Below are positions 1 to 11,300 of a DNA stretch of 64,000 bases, piece by piece (position 1 is the stretch's first letter; each line of letters begins with the position of its first letter). The stretch is from Prunus persica (taxonomy: Eukaryota > Streptophyta > Magnoliopsida > Rosales > Rosaceae). The notes under the pieces were generated by a model. It had not been told where the DNA came from. It did not search any database and saw nothing but the letters and a program-made list of their open reading frames with translations. The position numbers and the translations under genes were made by a program. Where the stretch lies: NCBI RefSeq assembly GCF_000346465.2, contig NC_034014.1, positions 10,228,505 to 10,292,504 on the forward strand. Reading direction: 5' to 3'.

Positions 1-510
1 TTTCAGATTGTTGATTGCATCAGCATTTTGACTCGTGACAATGAGATCATCAACATAGATGAGGACCACCAATTTTCCAACGGATCCACTTCGAACAAAT
101 AGAGAAGAATCTGCATTGCTACTCTGGAAGCCAACTGCCTCTAGAACTGAACTCAACTTGGCATACCATGCACGTGGGGATTGTTTTAATTCATAAATAG
201 ATTTGTGTAGTTTACAATTATTGCTTTGAGGATGACTAGGTGGAAGCTTCATAAAGACTTCCTTTTCAAGATCCCTGTGCAAAAATGCATTTTTCACCCT
301 CCATTTGTTATATAGGCCACTCTTTATTGAATACAATAGACAACAACACACGAACTATGTTCCTTTTTGCAACAGGAGCAGAAGTCCCTTTATAGTCCAC
401 ACCATACATTTGAGTGAGGCCTCGAGCTACCAATCTTGCCTTGTATCTTTCAATAGATCCATCGGAGTGAAACTTGGTTTTGTAGATCCATCGACTGCCA
501 ACAGCCTTCT
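1..510 (-). pseudogene. Copia pol fragment: reverse transcriptase (3' part)
   Basis: Read on the minus strand this encodes the middle of a Ty1/Copia reverse transcriptase: the ERYKARLVARG block near 455-420, the PVAK block, and the catalytic YVDD at 47-58. It is cut by the window start. It continues, after removal of the solo LTR at 511-3040, the reading frame that ends at 3046 (LPKGKK then AVG). The strand and frame agree on both sides of the insertion, so this is one element interrupted by another. Several stops between 300 and 1 in the straight frame suggest decay. It is a transposon relic, not a host gene. Confidence 0.85.
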
Positions 511-754
511 TGTAACACCCCGACCCCAAATTTAACCATTATTTAATTATTTAATTATTTAAGGGCATTTTGGTCATATTTTTAACCGGAGAGAGTTTGG
601 GGCAGTGACTAGTATTTTTGGATAGGTCGTACTGAGACGAGTTCATAGACACGTAGTGGGCTCGAATCGGAGTTGTAACGAGAGAGATATGGTCAAAAGA
701 AACCCAGTGGCATAATCGTAAATATTTCGAAATGGGATTTTTTATAAAATCTGA

Positions 755-758
<4 letters not shown>

Positions 759-820
<62 letters not shown>
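759..820. repeat. (TC)n microsatellite
   Basis: About 31 uninterrupted TC dinucleotides inside the solo LTR. The equivalent position of the second LTR copy (about 51229-51252) has only a short, interrupted TC tract, so the repeat expanded after the two copies diverged. Arg-Glu and Leu-Ser rich reading frames here are repeat artefacts. Confidence 0.95.
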
Positions 821-823
<3 letters not shown>

Positions 824-2049
824 CCTGCGACTTCTCTCTCTCTCCCGCGCGATCTCTCTCTCTCCTCTCTCCCGTTCCAGCGGCCGTCGCCTTCCAAGAG
901 GCGCCGGCGCTGCCACAGGGCACCACCGGCCACGGGACCGGTGCCTTCGAACCGCCGTTGTCCCCCCTTCCTTCCCCGACCGTTCTCCGCCGGCGACGCG
1001 GCCTGTGCTGGCCGGAAAATGCAGAAAACCGTCGGGAGGTCATCGAAACTTTAACGTCGTCGATCTCCCTCCTCCGGCCACCATTTCCGTCGACCCAGGT
1101 ATGGATCTTGAACCTCTCGAGCTCTTCTAGCTGATTGTTGGGTAGGATTGGATCGATTCTTAGCGTAGCCAACTCGATTTTTGAATTGAAAATCGGCTGA
1201 ACTTCGGCCGCCGTGATCGGCCATTTCCGGCCATTTTTTGGGGTAGGTCCAAGAACAAAAGTGGCTCCAAATAGGGTGTTATACCTAGGGTAGGAATTTG
1301 GAGCCGTGATATTAAGATTTTCCGGCGAAGCATTATCGCTTTGGGCACCCACGCGCTGCCGGTGCGTGCGGCGGTGCGTGGGCACTGTAGAAAAAGTAGC
1401 ACCATGTTCCGATGAGATCCTTAGGTTGTCACGAGTGCGTAGGATTTCGCGGATCCCAATTCGGACATCGTTTGACTATCGAACGGATATTCGCATATTG
1501 CGCGTTATCCGGGTTCGATAGGTTGAGACCGTTGGATGGACCCAAATTTAATATATGTTAATCTAGGTAATTCTAGAATCGTGTAGGAATTCACGGATTG
1601 TGAATCGGAGCCCCGGATGTTCCGAATAATAATTTTAAAGTTTATATTTTATATTAACCGTCAGATCGTGCGATCGTGAGCAATCCGATCGTCCGATCTG
1701 AACCAAACTTGCAGGACAAGTGTTCTATACCTGGTAGAACCCATAGGGACTTTCGGATCGGAAATTGGAGGTCGTGGGTTCCGCAGGTCCGTTTGACCAG
1801 GGTTAGAATAGTTTGACCCTTGGTTGACCGTGAGTCTCCCGGAGAAATCTCACCTTTCCAGGGGAGATTATCGAGTACTAGACTATTGTGGAGGGTTACA
1901 TAATATTAGAATTAATATTTATAATTATAATTATAATATGTTTGTACAAGGGTACAAAAGAGTCTAGAATGACAGTTTGGAGTGCTATACGCACTACCTT
2001 AGGTACCTCCCCGGACTTTGGTTTCACTACAAGTACCACCAAGTGAAAG

Positions 2050-2612
2050 TTAGGTCCCACGTGGCGTAGGTTATCCGGCGTTGGGACAGGCCCCATACGT
2101 GGCGTTGGTTGTACCGGCGTATGGGGAGATATGTAATATGATGTTCAGGTCTCACGTGGCGTAGGTTATCCGGCGTTGAGACAGGCCCCATACGTGGCGT
2201 TGGTTGTACTGACGTATGGGAAGATTATGTGATATTGTGTTGAGGTCGCACGTGGCGTAGGTTATCCGACGTGTCGACAGACCCCATACGTGGCATTAGT
2301 TGTACCGGCGTATGGGGAGATATGTGATATGATGTTGAGGTCCCACGTGGCGTAGGTTATCCGGCGTTGGGACAGGCCACATACGTGGCGTTGGTTGTAC
2401 CGGCGTATGGGGAGATTTGTGATATGATGTGCAGGTCTCACGTGGCGTAGGTTATCCGGCGTTGAGACAGACCACATACGTGGCGTTGGTTGTACCGGCG
2501 TATGGGGAGATATTATGATAGTATGGCATGGTCGCACGTGGCGTAGGTTATCCGGTGTGTTAACAGACCCCATACGTGGCGTTGGTTGTACCGGCGTATG
2601 GGGAGATTATAT
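2050..2612. repeat. Minisatellite, about six ~97-bp units, in solo LTR copy 1
   Basis: Each unit holds CACGTGGCGTAGGTTATCC, then a CATACGTGGCGTTGGTTG block and a GTACCGGCGTATGGGGAG block. Units start near 2054, 2151, 2249, 2341, 2437 and 2533. Two unit types differ in the central segment. The same minisatellite occurs in the copy at 52440-53090. Confidence 0.9.
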
Positions 2613-3040
2613 GAAATCCAAAGAAATGAAATAAGGTATCGCCCAAGTGTGGAATTGGGTTTTAGGGAAGAACTACGTGTGGCTTGATCCCTCAAGGAGG
2701 GTACGTAGGCAGCCTAAGGTTATTAGGTGCAGCCGCAGACTAAATGTTAGTCATAATTTGTATTTGAATGGTTTGGTAGTTGGTTGAGAATTATTGGAAG
2801 GCCGAAGGCCATTTATGTGAAGTTGCATGAAATTATATTGTGCATGCTGCCAGTTGTGAATATTAAATGCGTTTTTATGCAGGTTGTAATTTTAGAAAAT
2901 GTCCAATTTATAGGGGAGACTCTGCCGAAATTTCGGCAGGAAGTCTTGACCCTAAGTAAGTGGGCCTGGCATCGGAGTGATGTCAGGAATTTCAAAGGGT
3001 TCGCCTCGGATTTATGAAAAATTCGGGACGGGTCCTTTCA

Positions 3041-4660
3041 CTTCTTTCCTTTGGGAAGCTTAACAACACTCCAAGTGTTGTTATCATCAAGAGCTTGCCA
3101 CTCTTCTTGCGTGGCTTTTCTCCATACTACTTGAAGATTTGCATCCTGGAAGCTTTGTGGATCGTGAGCACTAGAAACAACACTGAGGAAGGCAGCATGA
3201 TGTGGTGAGAACTTGTGATAAGATACAAAGTTGGCGATGGGATGCTTGACAGTGTATGTGACGTAATCATGCAGCCTTGAAGGAGGATGACGATCACGCG
3301 TAGGATTACGTCTCAAGGGTGCATTAGAGGATTCTATATTGCTTTGGTCCTTATGATGATTACGAGAATTGTTTGAGTCTTCAACAGGTTCATTTTGAAT
3401 TTCAACTTCAGGCTCATGAGATGAAGGATGAGCAATAGAAGGGCATAGGATGACTAGAGTCAGTACTTGCAGCAGGAGTAGGCACTCAAACAAATCAAAA
3501 AATGTATCCCCCTGAACAATGGCTTCATTAGTCTTGTGGTAATAAGGATTTTTTTCATCAAATCAAACATCTCTTGATACGATGAATTTCTTAGAGATAT
3601 AGGGTTATAACACTTATACCCCTTCTATGTTGAAGAATATCCCAAGAACATGCATTTGATAGCTCTTGGATCAAGCTTATCCTGATGAGAAGCCTGAATA
3701 CGAACGAAACAGGTGCAACCAAAGACCTTTAAATGAGATAGGTCAATCTTCCTTCCCTTCATAACTTTAAGGGGTGATCTGAAATCCAACACTCTACTAG
3801 GTAAATGGTTAATAAGGTAACTAGCAATGAGGACTCCTTGAGACGAAAATCTTTTTGGAACATTTGAAACATTAGAGCTCTAGTTTTCTCAAGTGAATCA
3901 TGATTTTTCCTTTCGGCTACCACATTTTGTTGAGGTGTACCCACACAACTTGTTTGGTGAATGATTCCTTGTGTGCTCAAGTATTGTGTCATGAGATGGG
4001 ACATATATTCAATGTACCTACACAACTTGTTTGGTGAATGATTCCGTGTGTGTTTAAGTATTGTGTCATGAGATTGGACATATATTCAGTGACGTTATCT
4101 GATCGTAGTGTTTGAATTTGAGTGGAAAAATGATTTCTAACAAGATTATGGAAGTCCTTAAAAACATTCAATACATCACTTTTGAATTTTAAGAGATATA
4201 ACCAAGTGGTTCTTGAGAAATCATCGATAAAAGTCACAAAATATTTATAACCATCAAAATTAAGATTCAAAGGAGATGTCAGAGTGTACAATCTCAAAGG
4301 GTTTATTAGCTCAAGACATAGAGGAATTGAAAGACAACCTAGCAGACTTAGACAATTGACAAGAGTCACATGTGGTCTGTTGTTTCACTAGGTTAGGAAA
4401 CAAAATAGATAGAATGGGTTCTGAAGAGTGAGATAAATGTTGATGCCACAAACTTTGATCTGGAATAAATTGGAACTGACTTGAAATCCCTTGGTAGTTT
4501 GAAAATCCTTGGACAGGTAAAAGAGGCCGTCAAGATACCATTCACCAATCATCTTCTTGGTGGCTATATCCTGAAAAATGACATTGTGAGGGGAGAATAC
4601 AGCAAGGCATTTTAGGGAGATTGTGATTTTCCTAACAGAGAGCAATTGAAAAGGAAAGGA
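3041..4660 (-). pseudogene. Copia pol fragment: GAG-pre-integrase, integrase, RT N-terminus
   Basis: Minus-strand reading gives, in order: a GAG-pre-integrase-like segment (4645-4388, LLSVRKIT and DGLFYLS), the integrase core with FVTFIDDFSRTTW (about 4250-4210) and TPQQN (about 3935), the VFGCTCFVRIQ block (about 3735-3700), the variable linker, and the start of reverse transcriptase up to LPKGKK at 3046. The integrase is frameshifted by a 77-bp tandem duplication (3943-4096). A TAG at 3625-3627 replaces an expected Gln codon. It is therefore a dead element, continuous with 1-510. Confidence 0.87.
3943..4096. repeat. 77-bp tandem duplication inside integrase
   Basis: The sequence starting ACACAACTTGTTTGGTGAAT at 3943 recurs at 4020, with a few substitutions (period 77). 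The duplicated stretch encodes the integrase segment around GIIHQTSCVGT. As 77 is not a multiple of 3, it shifts the frame. Confidence 0.9.
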
Positions 4661-5375
4661 GGGAGTAATGACAGTGAAGGAGTAAGCAATGTGGGAAAGG
4701 AGAACTCAACTCAACAAATGAAGATCTTCGCAGTCACAGTCTTATGAATTTTGAGCTGCCATTCTTTACAAGTGTTTGTGCTATAATTCAATGAACATTG
4801 AAACCAAGACAAATATTTATGAAACTAGAGCATATTTGTCTAATCACAAACACACTAAGGAGAAAGTATACAAAGGCAAGATGCCAGATTTAAAGTACAG
4901 TTATTGCAACAACACTGGTCATGTGAAGGAGAGATATTGGATCCTTCACCCTGAATTGATGCCTCTCAATTTTATCAACGATAACAAGGGCACTCAGAAG
5001 AAATTTCAGACATCAATTTCTAAGGCTAATCATGCAATCTTCAAACAACGGACTTCGAAGCTTCACTTCCAATCCTGTTGATCTTATCAATGAATTTGCC
5101 TTCTATATTCAAAAAACAAAAAGGAGTAATGACAGTGAAGGAGTAAACAATGTGGGAAAGGAGAACTCAACAGCCTTGCTTGGCAAATTTGCTGAATTTC
5201 TTGCTGAAACTCAAAACCTTTCTCCTAAAGAAACCTCAGGTACCCTGAATGCCTTTTCTACTGCTCTAAATGTTAGTATAGTGCATGAGTTTTGGGTCAT
5301 AGATTTAGATGCCACTAATCATATGACAAATCAACTCACACACATTTTGAAAATTCCAATCATTCATCTCTAGTG
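4661..5375 (+). pseudogene. Copia gag/protease fragment in opposite orientation
   Basis: On the plus strand, 4776-5081 contains a decayed zinc knuckle (YCNNTGH followed by a Lys-Glu rich stretch, with the flanking Cys changed) and 5032-5373 contains a protease-like segment, WVIDLDATNHMT, where the active-site Asp-Ser-Gly is changed. These are the parts of a Copia polyprotein missing from the minus-strand pol next door, but they lie inverted. A segment of about 50 bp at 4659-4708 recurs at 5122-5171, next to the switch point. Either an inversion within one element or two abutting elements would explain this. Confidence 0.7.
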
Positions 5376-6840
5376 AATATTAACTCCTTAACTATTCTCC
5401 TAGCAATCATTTCCATGTTTGACGGCTCCACACCTTATTATTTCCCTGCAAACAGAAAACCCTATAATTTATAGGAAAGTTTAGATTCATTCTTAATTAG
5501 GATTAGTTTTAATTGAGGTTTCTGATCTTAGCTTTTGGCTAAAGCCACTATGTGTTTTTCGGTTTAAAATAAAAAAGCTTTTTTGAATAGTGACATTGTA
5601 ACAAGGGTGGTATTTTAAGCCAAGGGGAATGCTAGCAACTTTCTCTCTAACATTTTCTCTTTTTCTCATGACATCTATTATTCTCCTTACACATAAAACA
5701 ATGTCATCAATACATTATTGAAATTTTAGTACTTTCTTCAAGCACCGTGTTCATTGATTTTGTAGATACAATTAGATGTCGAAACGGTTTCTAATTTGTC
5801 TGATTTTTTGCAAGGATGATCTACAAATGAAGACTTGAAAAATAGACTGTTTGGATCGTTAAAAAAAAAATCGTAGAGTACCCTAAAGGGTGTCCCTCAA
5901 ATAAAATTATTTGAACAATCTCTCAATAGAAGGAGACTATATATATATATATATATATATATCAAAATTACATCTTTCTAAGGGCCACCATACTCTCAAG
6001 TTTTTATTTATAAGGTTAAAGACCCACCAAAGTCATTTTCAAGTTCATACCCACCTTTAGGGACATTTACAAGTACATACTCAAACTCCCGGAAAATTTA
6101 TAATTTACCCACTCCGTTACACAAACCATTAATAAGTCTATTAAATGTTGATGTATCAAACATGAGATCCCTTTTTTTAACCACGTGGACTCTATATGGG
6201 TAAAACAGTAATAATAATTCCTTGTATTTTAAAAATAATTAAAAATAATGTTGCCGCCCAAAGAACCACCCAACCACCTCCTTCTCCCTTAGTCCTCTCC
6301 TCCTAGCCCAAGCAAATACTAAAGCCCTAGCAACCTTGTGTCTCTCTCTCTCTCTCTCTCTGTGTCTCTCTATGTGAGGTCCGCAATACAACATGTAGCC
6401 AATAGATTTGGACCCCCTCATTTTGATGGTGAGGTCGGCGATTTGAGATTTGCGTGGCGTTAGATACATAATGGCATATTCGGCATCTGGGTTTGCGACG
6501 ACATCGCTCAATTTTCGAGGTTGGCGACGACCCAACCACTTGGGTTTCGTAAATCGAAGGTTTGTGATGATGCCGGATGACGTTGTGGGGGTGGGTTTGC
6601 AACGACATCAAAGGGTGACACCAGTTTTTTCGTGAAGGATGATGGGATTATGATAGTTCTGTAGACAATGAATTTTTATTTTCTGGAGATTAAGGATTAT
6701 CATATCAATTTTTTCCTTAAAAAAATCAATCTGTAAATTTGATTTTTATTCAACAATTCTTTAAATTTGATTCTGAGTGTGAGGAGATGAAACTGTTACG
6801 AGTTTTGGCTTCATGAATGGTGTTGTATTTGGCAGATGAA
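5376..6840. other. Intergenic, AT-rich, no gene seen
   Basis: No coding region is supported. The stretch holds a (TA)n tract at about 5939-5962 and a (TC)n tract at about 6340-6362. Overlapping frames at 6239-6635 cross the TC tract and do not resemble a known protein. Confidence 0.6.
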
Positions 6841-6863
6841 ATGGTGATGGATTGTTGGGTTTC

Positions 6864-7098
6864 GAGAGTGATGATGCTTCCCAATGGCATCAAGATGCTC
6901 AGCTATTAGGTTACAGTTTTGAGGACCATATTGGGCCACAAGTTCTTTCAGTTTTGAATCTTCGACAAGTCTCCAATGGCCCCTGGCACAACTCTTTGTA
7001 TGCTCACTAATACTAGTTCTCCCACCAGCAGCAAGGCTCCTACCTTCATCAAAGCTTTGGGGTTGGCTGGGTGGGGAAGAGAGAGGGTGAAAGTTCAT
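6864..7098 (-). pseudogene. R2R3-MYB fragment (R2 repeat), truncated
   Basis: The minus-strand frame from 7098 encodes a Ser/Pro-rich leader followed by ARGHWRLVEDSKLKELVAQY and NLIAEHL. This is the first part of the R2 repeat of the plant MYB52/54/105/117 group, whose members carry a very similar GHWRP-E-D-LKELV-YGPQNWN block. Here the second conserved Trp is Cys (QNCN) and the protein diverges after NLIAEHL, before the third helix and the R3 repeat. No R3 exon is visible downstream towards 6240. It is best read as a gene fragment; the group assignment is from memory of the family. Confidence 0.72.
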
Positions 7099-7260
7099 TT
7101 GATATATTTTTGAGAAAAAAAAATATTAGTTTTACTATTTGCATCTGAAGGAATGAAATAGTGAGCAATATAGCAGCTCCGAATAATAAAAAGTTCATTG
7201 GAATTACTCTTTGGCACCCTGTCACCCACATCCAAATTTGACAACTAAATTCCAAATAGT

Positions 7261-7289
7261 GAAAAAAAAAAAAAAAAAAAAAAAAAAAA
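7261..7289. repeat. Poly-A tract
   Basis: A run of about 29 A residues between the MYB fragment and the 3' end of the RRP36-type gene. No target-site duplication was found around it, so it is not assigned to a retroposed gene. Confidence 0.85.
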
Positions 7290-7428
7290 CTTTTGGGTGC
7301 TTTTCTTCAAAATTTACTGAAATTTGCATCTTTCCAAGCAAACTCACCATGTCACTACCCAGTAGTCTCCCAATGCCACTCAGCTAATAAGAAAATTTAC
7401 TCTGCTTCTCCAGAACCAAGTGAAGTCA

Positions 7429-9698
7429 TTAAATTTGTTGCTCAGTGTTGTCAGGCCTACGGTATGGCATGAATCTGTGGTCCTTTGCAGCATTCTTCCT
7501 GCGCCTTTTCTCGATGAAGGCTTCAAGCTTGCCAGATCCCTGATCATTTAAAAATATTACGTTTGTTGCCAAAGCCAAGATGACTAAGTACTAGTCCCAA
7601 CAAAGTATTTTGAATATCATGACAAAACGAAAATTTTTACCTTGAGTTGTTTATACTTTTCCATAAGTCGTTTCTTTCGGATCTCAGCTGCAAATAATTA
7701 AAAATGTTAAACAAGGGATTCGAATAATCAGATGATAAGATCCTGGGGTTCACTTGTCAAGGGGTCTAGAATTCCTCATATAGTGAATCTAAAATTGAGA
7801 GATCTAAAATATTTTGCTTTTTCTTGCATCTGCCAAGTACCATCCAGAAATATAGACTATTGAAACAAAACACATATGCACATGCACACACAGATGGAGA
7901 GAGAGCAAGAGAGTATTACATTTCTTAAGAAAAAAGGGTTGTTTCCCTTGCTTTGCTGCTTCTCTCTCTTTTTGCTTGTGCTCGGCCAGTATTGCAGCTT
8001 CAGTGCGCTTGGCTGACTCAGATTTGAGCTGTTTATCCTGAAAAGACACAACAATGAAGAAAACTGAATAGTGACACAGCCAGTTTCTCTAATTTTTCTT
8101 TCAAGCAAAATAGAGAGTTAAAAGGAATATATAGCAAGGACAGATAAATGAGGGAATCTATCAAATATATATTTTTGAAGGCAAGCACTTACGATCCAAG
8201 ATATGCGTTTCTTTAGTTCTTCAATGACTTCTGGGTCCTTGGATTTCTTCACTTGCTTCTGCAGTTCCTGTCATATGCAACACAAAAATCAGAGAAAAAT
8301 AATAAACATGTAGAGATGAAACTGAAGACATATAACATATTTAAGAAATTTTACCTCTCTCTCGGCAGGAAGCTCGTTTGCAAATAGAAAGTCATATCTC
8401 TTCCTAAACCTGTTGAATGCAGGTTATCCTTTTCATTTTCTAAGTAGCATAAATTTTATTGAATCCAAAATAATTGCAACTCATTTTTGCCTTGGTACTT
8501 CGGATAATCCAGAAGTAGCAACTCATCTTTCATAAAAAGAGAGAAGCCCAAATAAAGTAATCTATACACACACCACAATTTGGGGGTGGGGGGGGGGGGG
8601 GGGGAAGAGAGAGAGAGAGAGAGAGAAGCCTACCCGTCAACATCCAGTGTTCCACATAAAGATTCAAAACGTGGGTCACGTACCACCTGAACATAGCAAG
8701 AAATAATTTCAACCAAAGTACACTAAACGAAGAACATGTAAGCCTTCTGCTTTACTCCAATACTCCATTAGTTGTCTTAATAAGATAATTGCCTAGGTAT
8801 GGAAATAACTAGCTCTAATCATAGATTGACTACTCACAACTTTGCTCATCCACTTTCTCGCTTTAACATAACTTTGATACAAAAAGAACTTCTCTAGGAG
8901 AAATGAATCCTAAGAATAGAATCCACATCAAATACTAAAAACCATTATCCTCCTATGTCATGCTTAATAACACACCAGGTTTTGATTCCAAATAGGTCAT
9001 AGAAAAAACATAAAAACAAAAATCAAGAAACAAGCTACAGTTATTTATCGTCAATTTTTGTCATGGTAAACTATTTAAGTTATCAATATTTTCTCATGAA
9101 AACCTTTGTAACCCAATAGGAAAACAGAAAGGTGTACCGAAAATAAGGTTGAATCTTAATTAAGTCATAAAATCACAAAGCAGAACATCTTCATATCAAA
9201 AGCTCACCTTTTTTGAACCTTGAATGATCTCTCGAAATCTTGTAACGGGCTTCTTGCAACTAACCTCCATTGGCCTTCAAAAGCAAACATACACACACAT
9301 ATTCAGCTCTTCAATTGCATTACGAAAAACCCAATGAAAACCAATGGGAAACAATCTAATGTATGCTCAAATTACCGGTTCTTGTTCACCCTACCACCCT
9401 TCTTCTCTTCTTTGGGCTTTAGGTGCACTAAATGGGACCCGTTTGCGCGTGCCTTTTGCAGTTCTCCAAATGTCACATCTGCAAGCTCCTGCTCTATCTC
9501 CTCCTCCTATTATAAATATAAAAAAGAATGAAAATCAAATGCAAAAATTGATTCTTCTTCACAACAATAAGAAATATAATAGCAATTAAAAAAAAAAAAT
9601 TTCTTTTGATTACTTACATCTTCGGATGAAGACGAAGATTCCGGTTCTTCGAACTTTATTTTGCTTGATGTGGAGATTGTGCTTCGTGGTTTCTTCAT
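7429..9698 (-). CDS. RRP36: RRP36-type rRNA processing protein, nine exons
   Basis: Joining minus-strand exons 9698-9618, 9506-9376, 9274-9208, 8686-8634, 8409-8355, 8267-8193, 8037-7920, 7687-7641 and 7539-7429 gives a 245-residue open frame; every junction keeps phase and every intron is GT-AG. The protein begins MKKPRST, has an acidic Ser-rich segment (residues 17-30) and then the blocks VTFGELQKAR, RFREIIQGSKK, DPRFESLCGTLDV, FRKRYDFLF, a Lys/Glu-rich coiled-coil-like stretch and the C-terminal RRKNAAKDHRFMPYRR. These match the eukaryotic RRP36 family, nucleolar proteins needed for early pre-rRNA cleavage towards 18S rRNA. Length fits the family. The start is the only Met in frame with exon 1 and is preceded by an in-frame stop. 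A 5'-UTR intron may exist (see 11179-11300). All exons are small (47-131 bp). Confidence 0.9.
8588..8626. repeat. Poly-G followed by (GA)n, in an RRP36 intron
   Basis: About 17 G residues run into about ten GA dinucleotides, ending a few bases from the exon 4 donor site (8633-8632). On the transcribed strand this is a TC tract followed by poly-C inside the intron. Confidence 0.9.
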
Positions 9699-9954
9699 TT
9701 TAATTATCTGAGTTAAATAGGATTGGGTTTGCCCTAAAAACAATTAAATCCAAAAACATTCAAAATCAGACAAACTAAAACAGATGAGAATATTAGGGCA
9801 TAAAATGAATCAGTTGGAATTTTGTGTTAATGCAATCTTTTATTTTTGCATGTCTAATAGATGATGAAATTCTGCATACACATTATGAAATTATGCATAA
9901 TAGATGATGAAACAGAACACCATAGAAACAAAAGGACAAGCCTAATATTAGAAT

Positions 9955-10559
9955 CTGTGTTGCACCGATACGGCAGCCTAAAGGGGTATGCTCGTATTGG
10001 ATACAGCGATACACGTGTGAAACGTATCTGATATGGCTATACGCGTATCGTGGACTTTTCCTAAAGTTTTACCGTCCGACAAGTCTCCGATATACGGTCC
10101 AGAAATGGCGCTGCCGCGAGAAGTCTGAGGCGTCGTCTGTGAGGAAGATGAATAAGCGTCGTCGTCTGTGAGGCTCTGCTGCGCGAGGAAGACGAAGAGA
10201 AAGCGATTTTGTTTGTTTTAGGTTTTCCCTGAGACGACGTCGTCTCATTGTTTGGGCTTTCGATTTCACTGATGTTGGAACGTGAATAAAACCTTTTTTC
10301 AAACCGTGCCGTAAGTTTTTTAGCAGTAAAACCTTTATTTTTTCTGTTACAACATGCAGACTTACACACTATCAACTCTAACCCTATTTTTCCCTTTGTA
10401 GCTAGCTGCAGTTAGTATTGGGTTATATATATTTGATTCGTTTTTTGTTATCAAAATGTATTTGATTCACACGAAGCCATACCCGTATTCTAGTTTTTAG
10501 AGTTTTGCAATATTGGCGAATCATATTAGTGTATCCGTATCTATATCCGTGCAATATAG
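9955..10559. mobile_element. hAT-like non-autonomous element, 605 bp
   Basis: Flanked by the perfect 8-bp direct repeat ATTAGAAT (9947-9954 and 10560-10567). The termini are inverted repeats: CTGTGTTGCACCGATAC on the left and the complement of CTATATTGCACGGATAT on the right, 13 of 17 matching. Subterminal GATACG/CGTATC motifs recur at both ends. An 8-bp duplication is typical of hAT transposons. No transposase frame is present; short minus-strand frames at 10061-10375 show no known domain. It lies 257 bp upstream of the RRP36 start codon. Confidence 0.78.
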
Positions 10560-11178
10560 ATTAGAATTAGAACCAATAAATAGAATCTCCTTCAAGACAT
10601 TGAAAACACCAATCAAACTAAGCCAAAAGACCCATTGCAGTAAGATTCAGATAACCAAACATGAAAATCCCAAAACTTAGAATCAAACAGAAGTACCTAC
10701 ATCAGCCAATGTTTCTAACCTAATGCAACATACTGCTGAGTTTAGAACAGAGAGCATACTAAGTTGAAAATGCAAGTGTGGCTGAATTTATCATTAACTA
10801 ACTTTCTGAGTTGGCTCTTTGTAAAATATAAGAAACCAGATTTTAAAAAAAATTCAAAGCTGAACAATAGAATTGGCCCCAACCCCAAGTGTTCCATTCC
10901 AAGCAATAACTAAAGCTAGTTTGAGTAACAAAACCAATTGGCGGCCCAGCCAGAAATAAAACCCTTTCAATTTTCAGCAACTGGAAGTATAATCATATTG
11001 TTGCAGTGAAAATGCAAAATCCCAAATAAGCTCAGAAGAGAAAACCCAGATAACGAAATCACAAATAAGCACCAAATGTATCAAGTTCCAGTTCAACTCA
11101 AAATCAACACTAAAATCACTCAAACACCAGAGAAAATAAATCAAAGTTATCTAGGGAAGAGGAGCCATAGAAGCGTAC

Positions 11179-11300
11179 CTACGGCAGAATCGGAGCCACG
11201 AATCGTTCAACAGGGAGAGGAGAGGAGAAGAAGGAGACGCCAAAATCGAAGCAGAGTACAAGAAGACGCTCGCGAGTCGCGAGTGTCATTTTTTTGGGTC
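11179..11300 (-). promoter_or_regulatory. Possible 5'-UTR exon / promoter end of the RRP36 gene
   Basis: On the minus strand a C/T-rich leader (about 11300-11190) ends at CTGCCGTAG followed by GTACGC, a plausible splice donor at 11178. A plausible acceptor (TTTTTAG) lies about 30 bp upstream of the RRP36 start codon. This would put the 605-bp hAT element inside a 5'-UTR intron. There is no transcript evidence here. Confidence 0.35.

Larger units (their letters stand above)
511..3040. mobile_element. Solo LTR, copy 1 (probable Ty3/Gypsy), 2.53 kb
   Basis: The block begins TGTAACACCCCGACCCC and ends GGGTCCTTTCA, so it has TG...CA termini. It is flanked by the 5-bp direct repeat CTTCT (506-510 and 3041-3045). 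No gag or pol lies inside and there is no second LTR, which fits a solo LTR left by LTR-LTR recombination. A related copy with its own target duplication sits at 50970-53531. The TGTAACACCCCG start is typical of long chromovirus (Tekay/Del-type) LTRs; that lineage assignment is inference. It contains a (TC)n tract at 759-820 and a 97-bp minisatellite at about 2050-2612. It inserted inside the Copia pol frame. Confidence 0.88.

Noticed and set aside
551..1385. Arg-Glu/Ser-Leu rich open frames near 740-920
   Set aside because: They read through the (TC)n tract of the solo LTR; low complexity and not kept in the second LTR copy.
2262..2695. Repetitive frame with RRYNQRHVWGL-type repeats (also 52537-53054)
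   Set aside because: Produced by the minisatellite unit; open only because the repeat happens to lack stops in that frame.
10061..10375. 104-codon minus-strand frame
   Set aside because: Inside the 605-bp hAT-like element, Arg/Ser-rich, no known domain.
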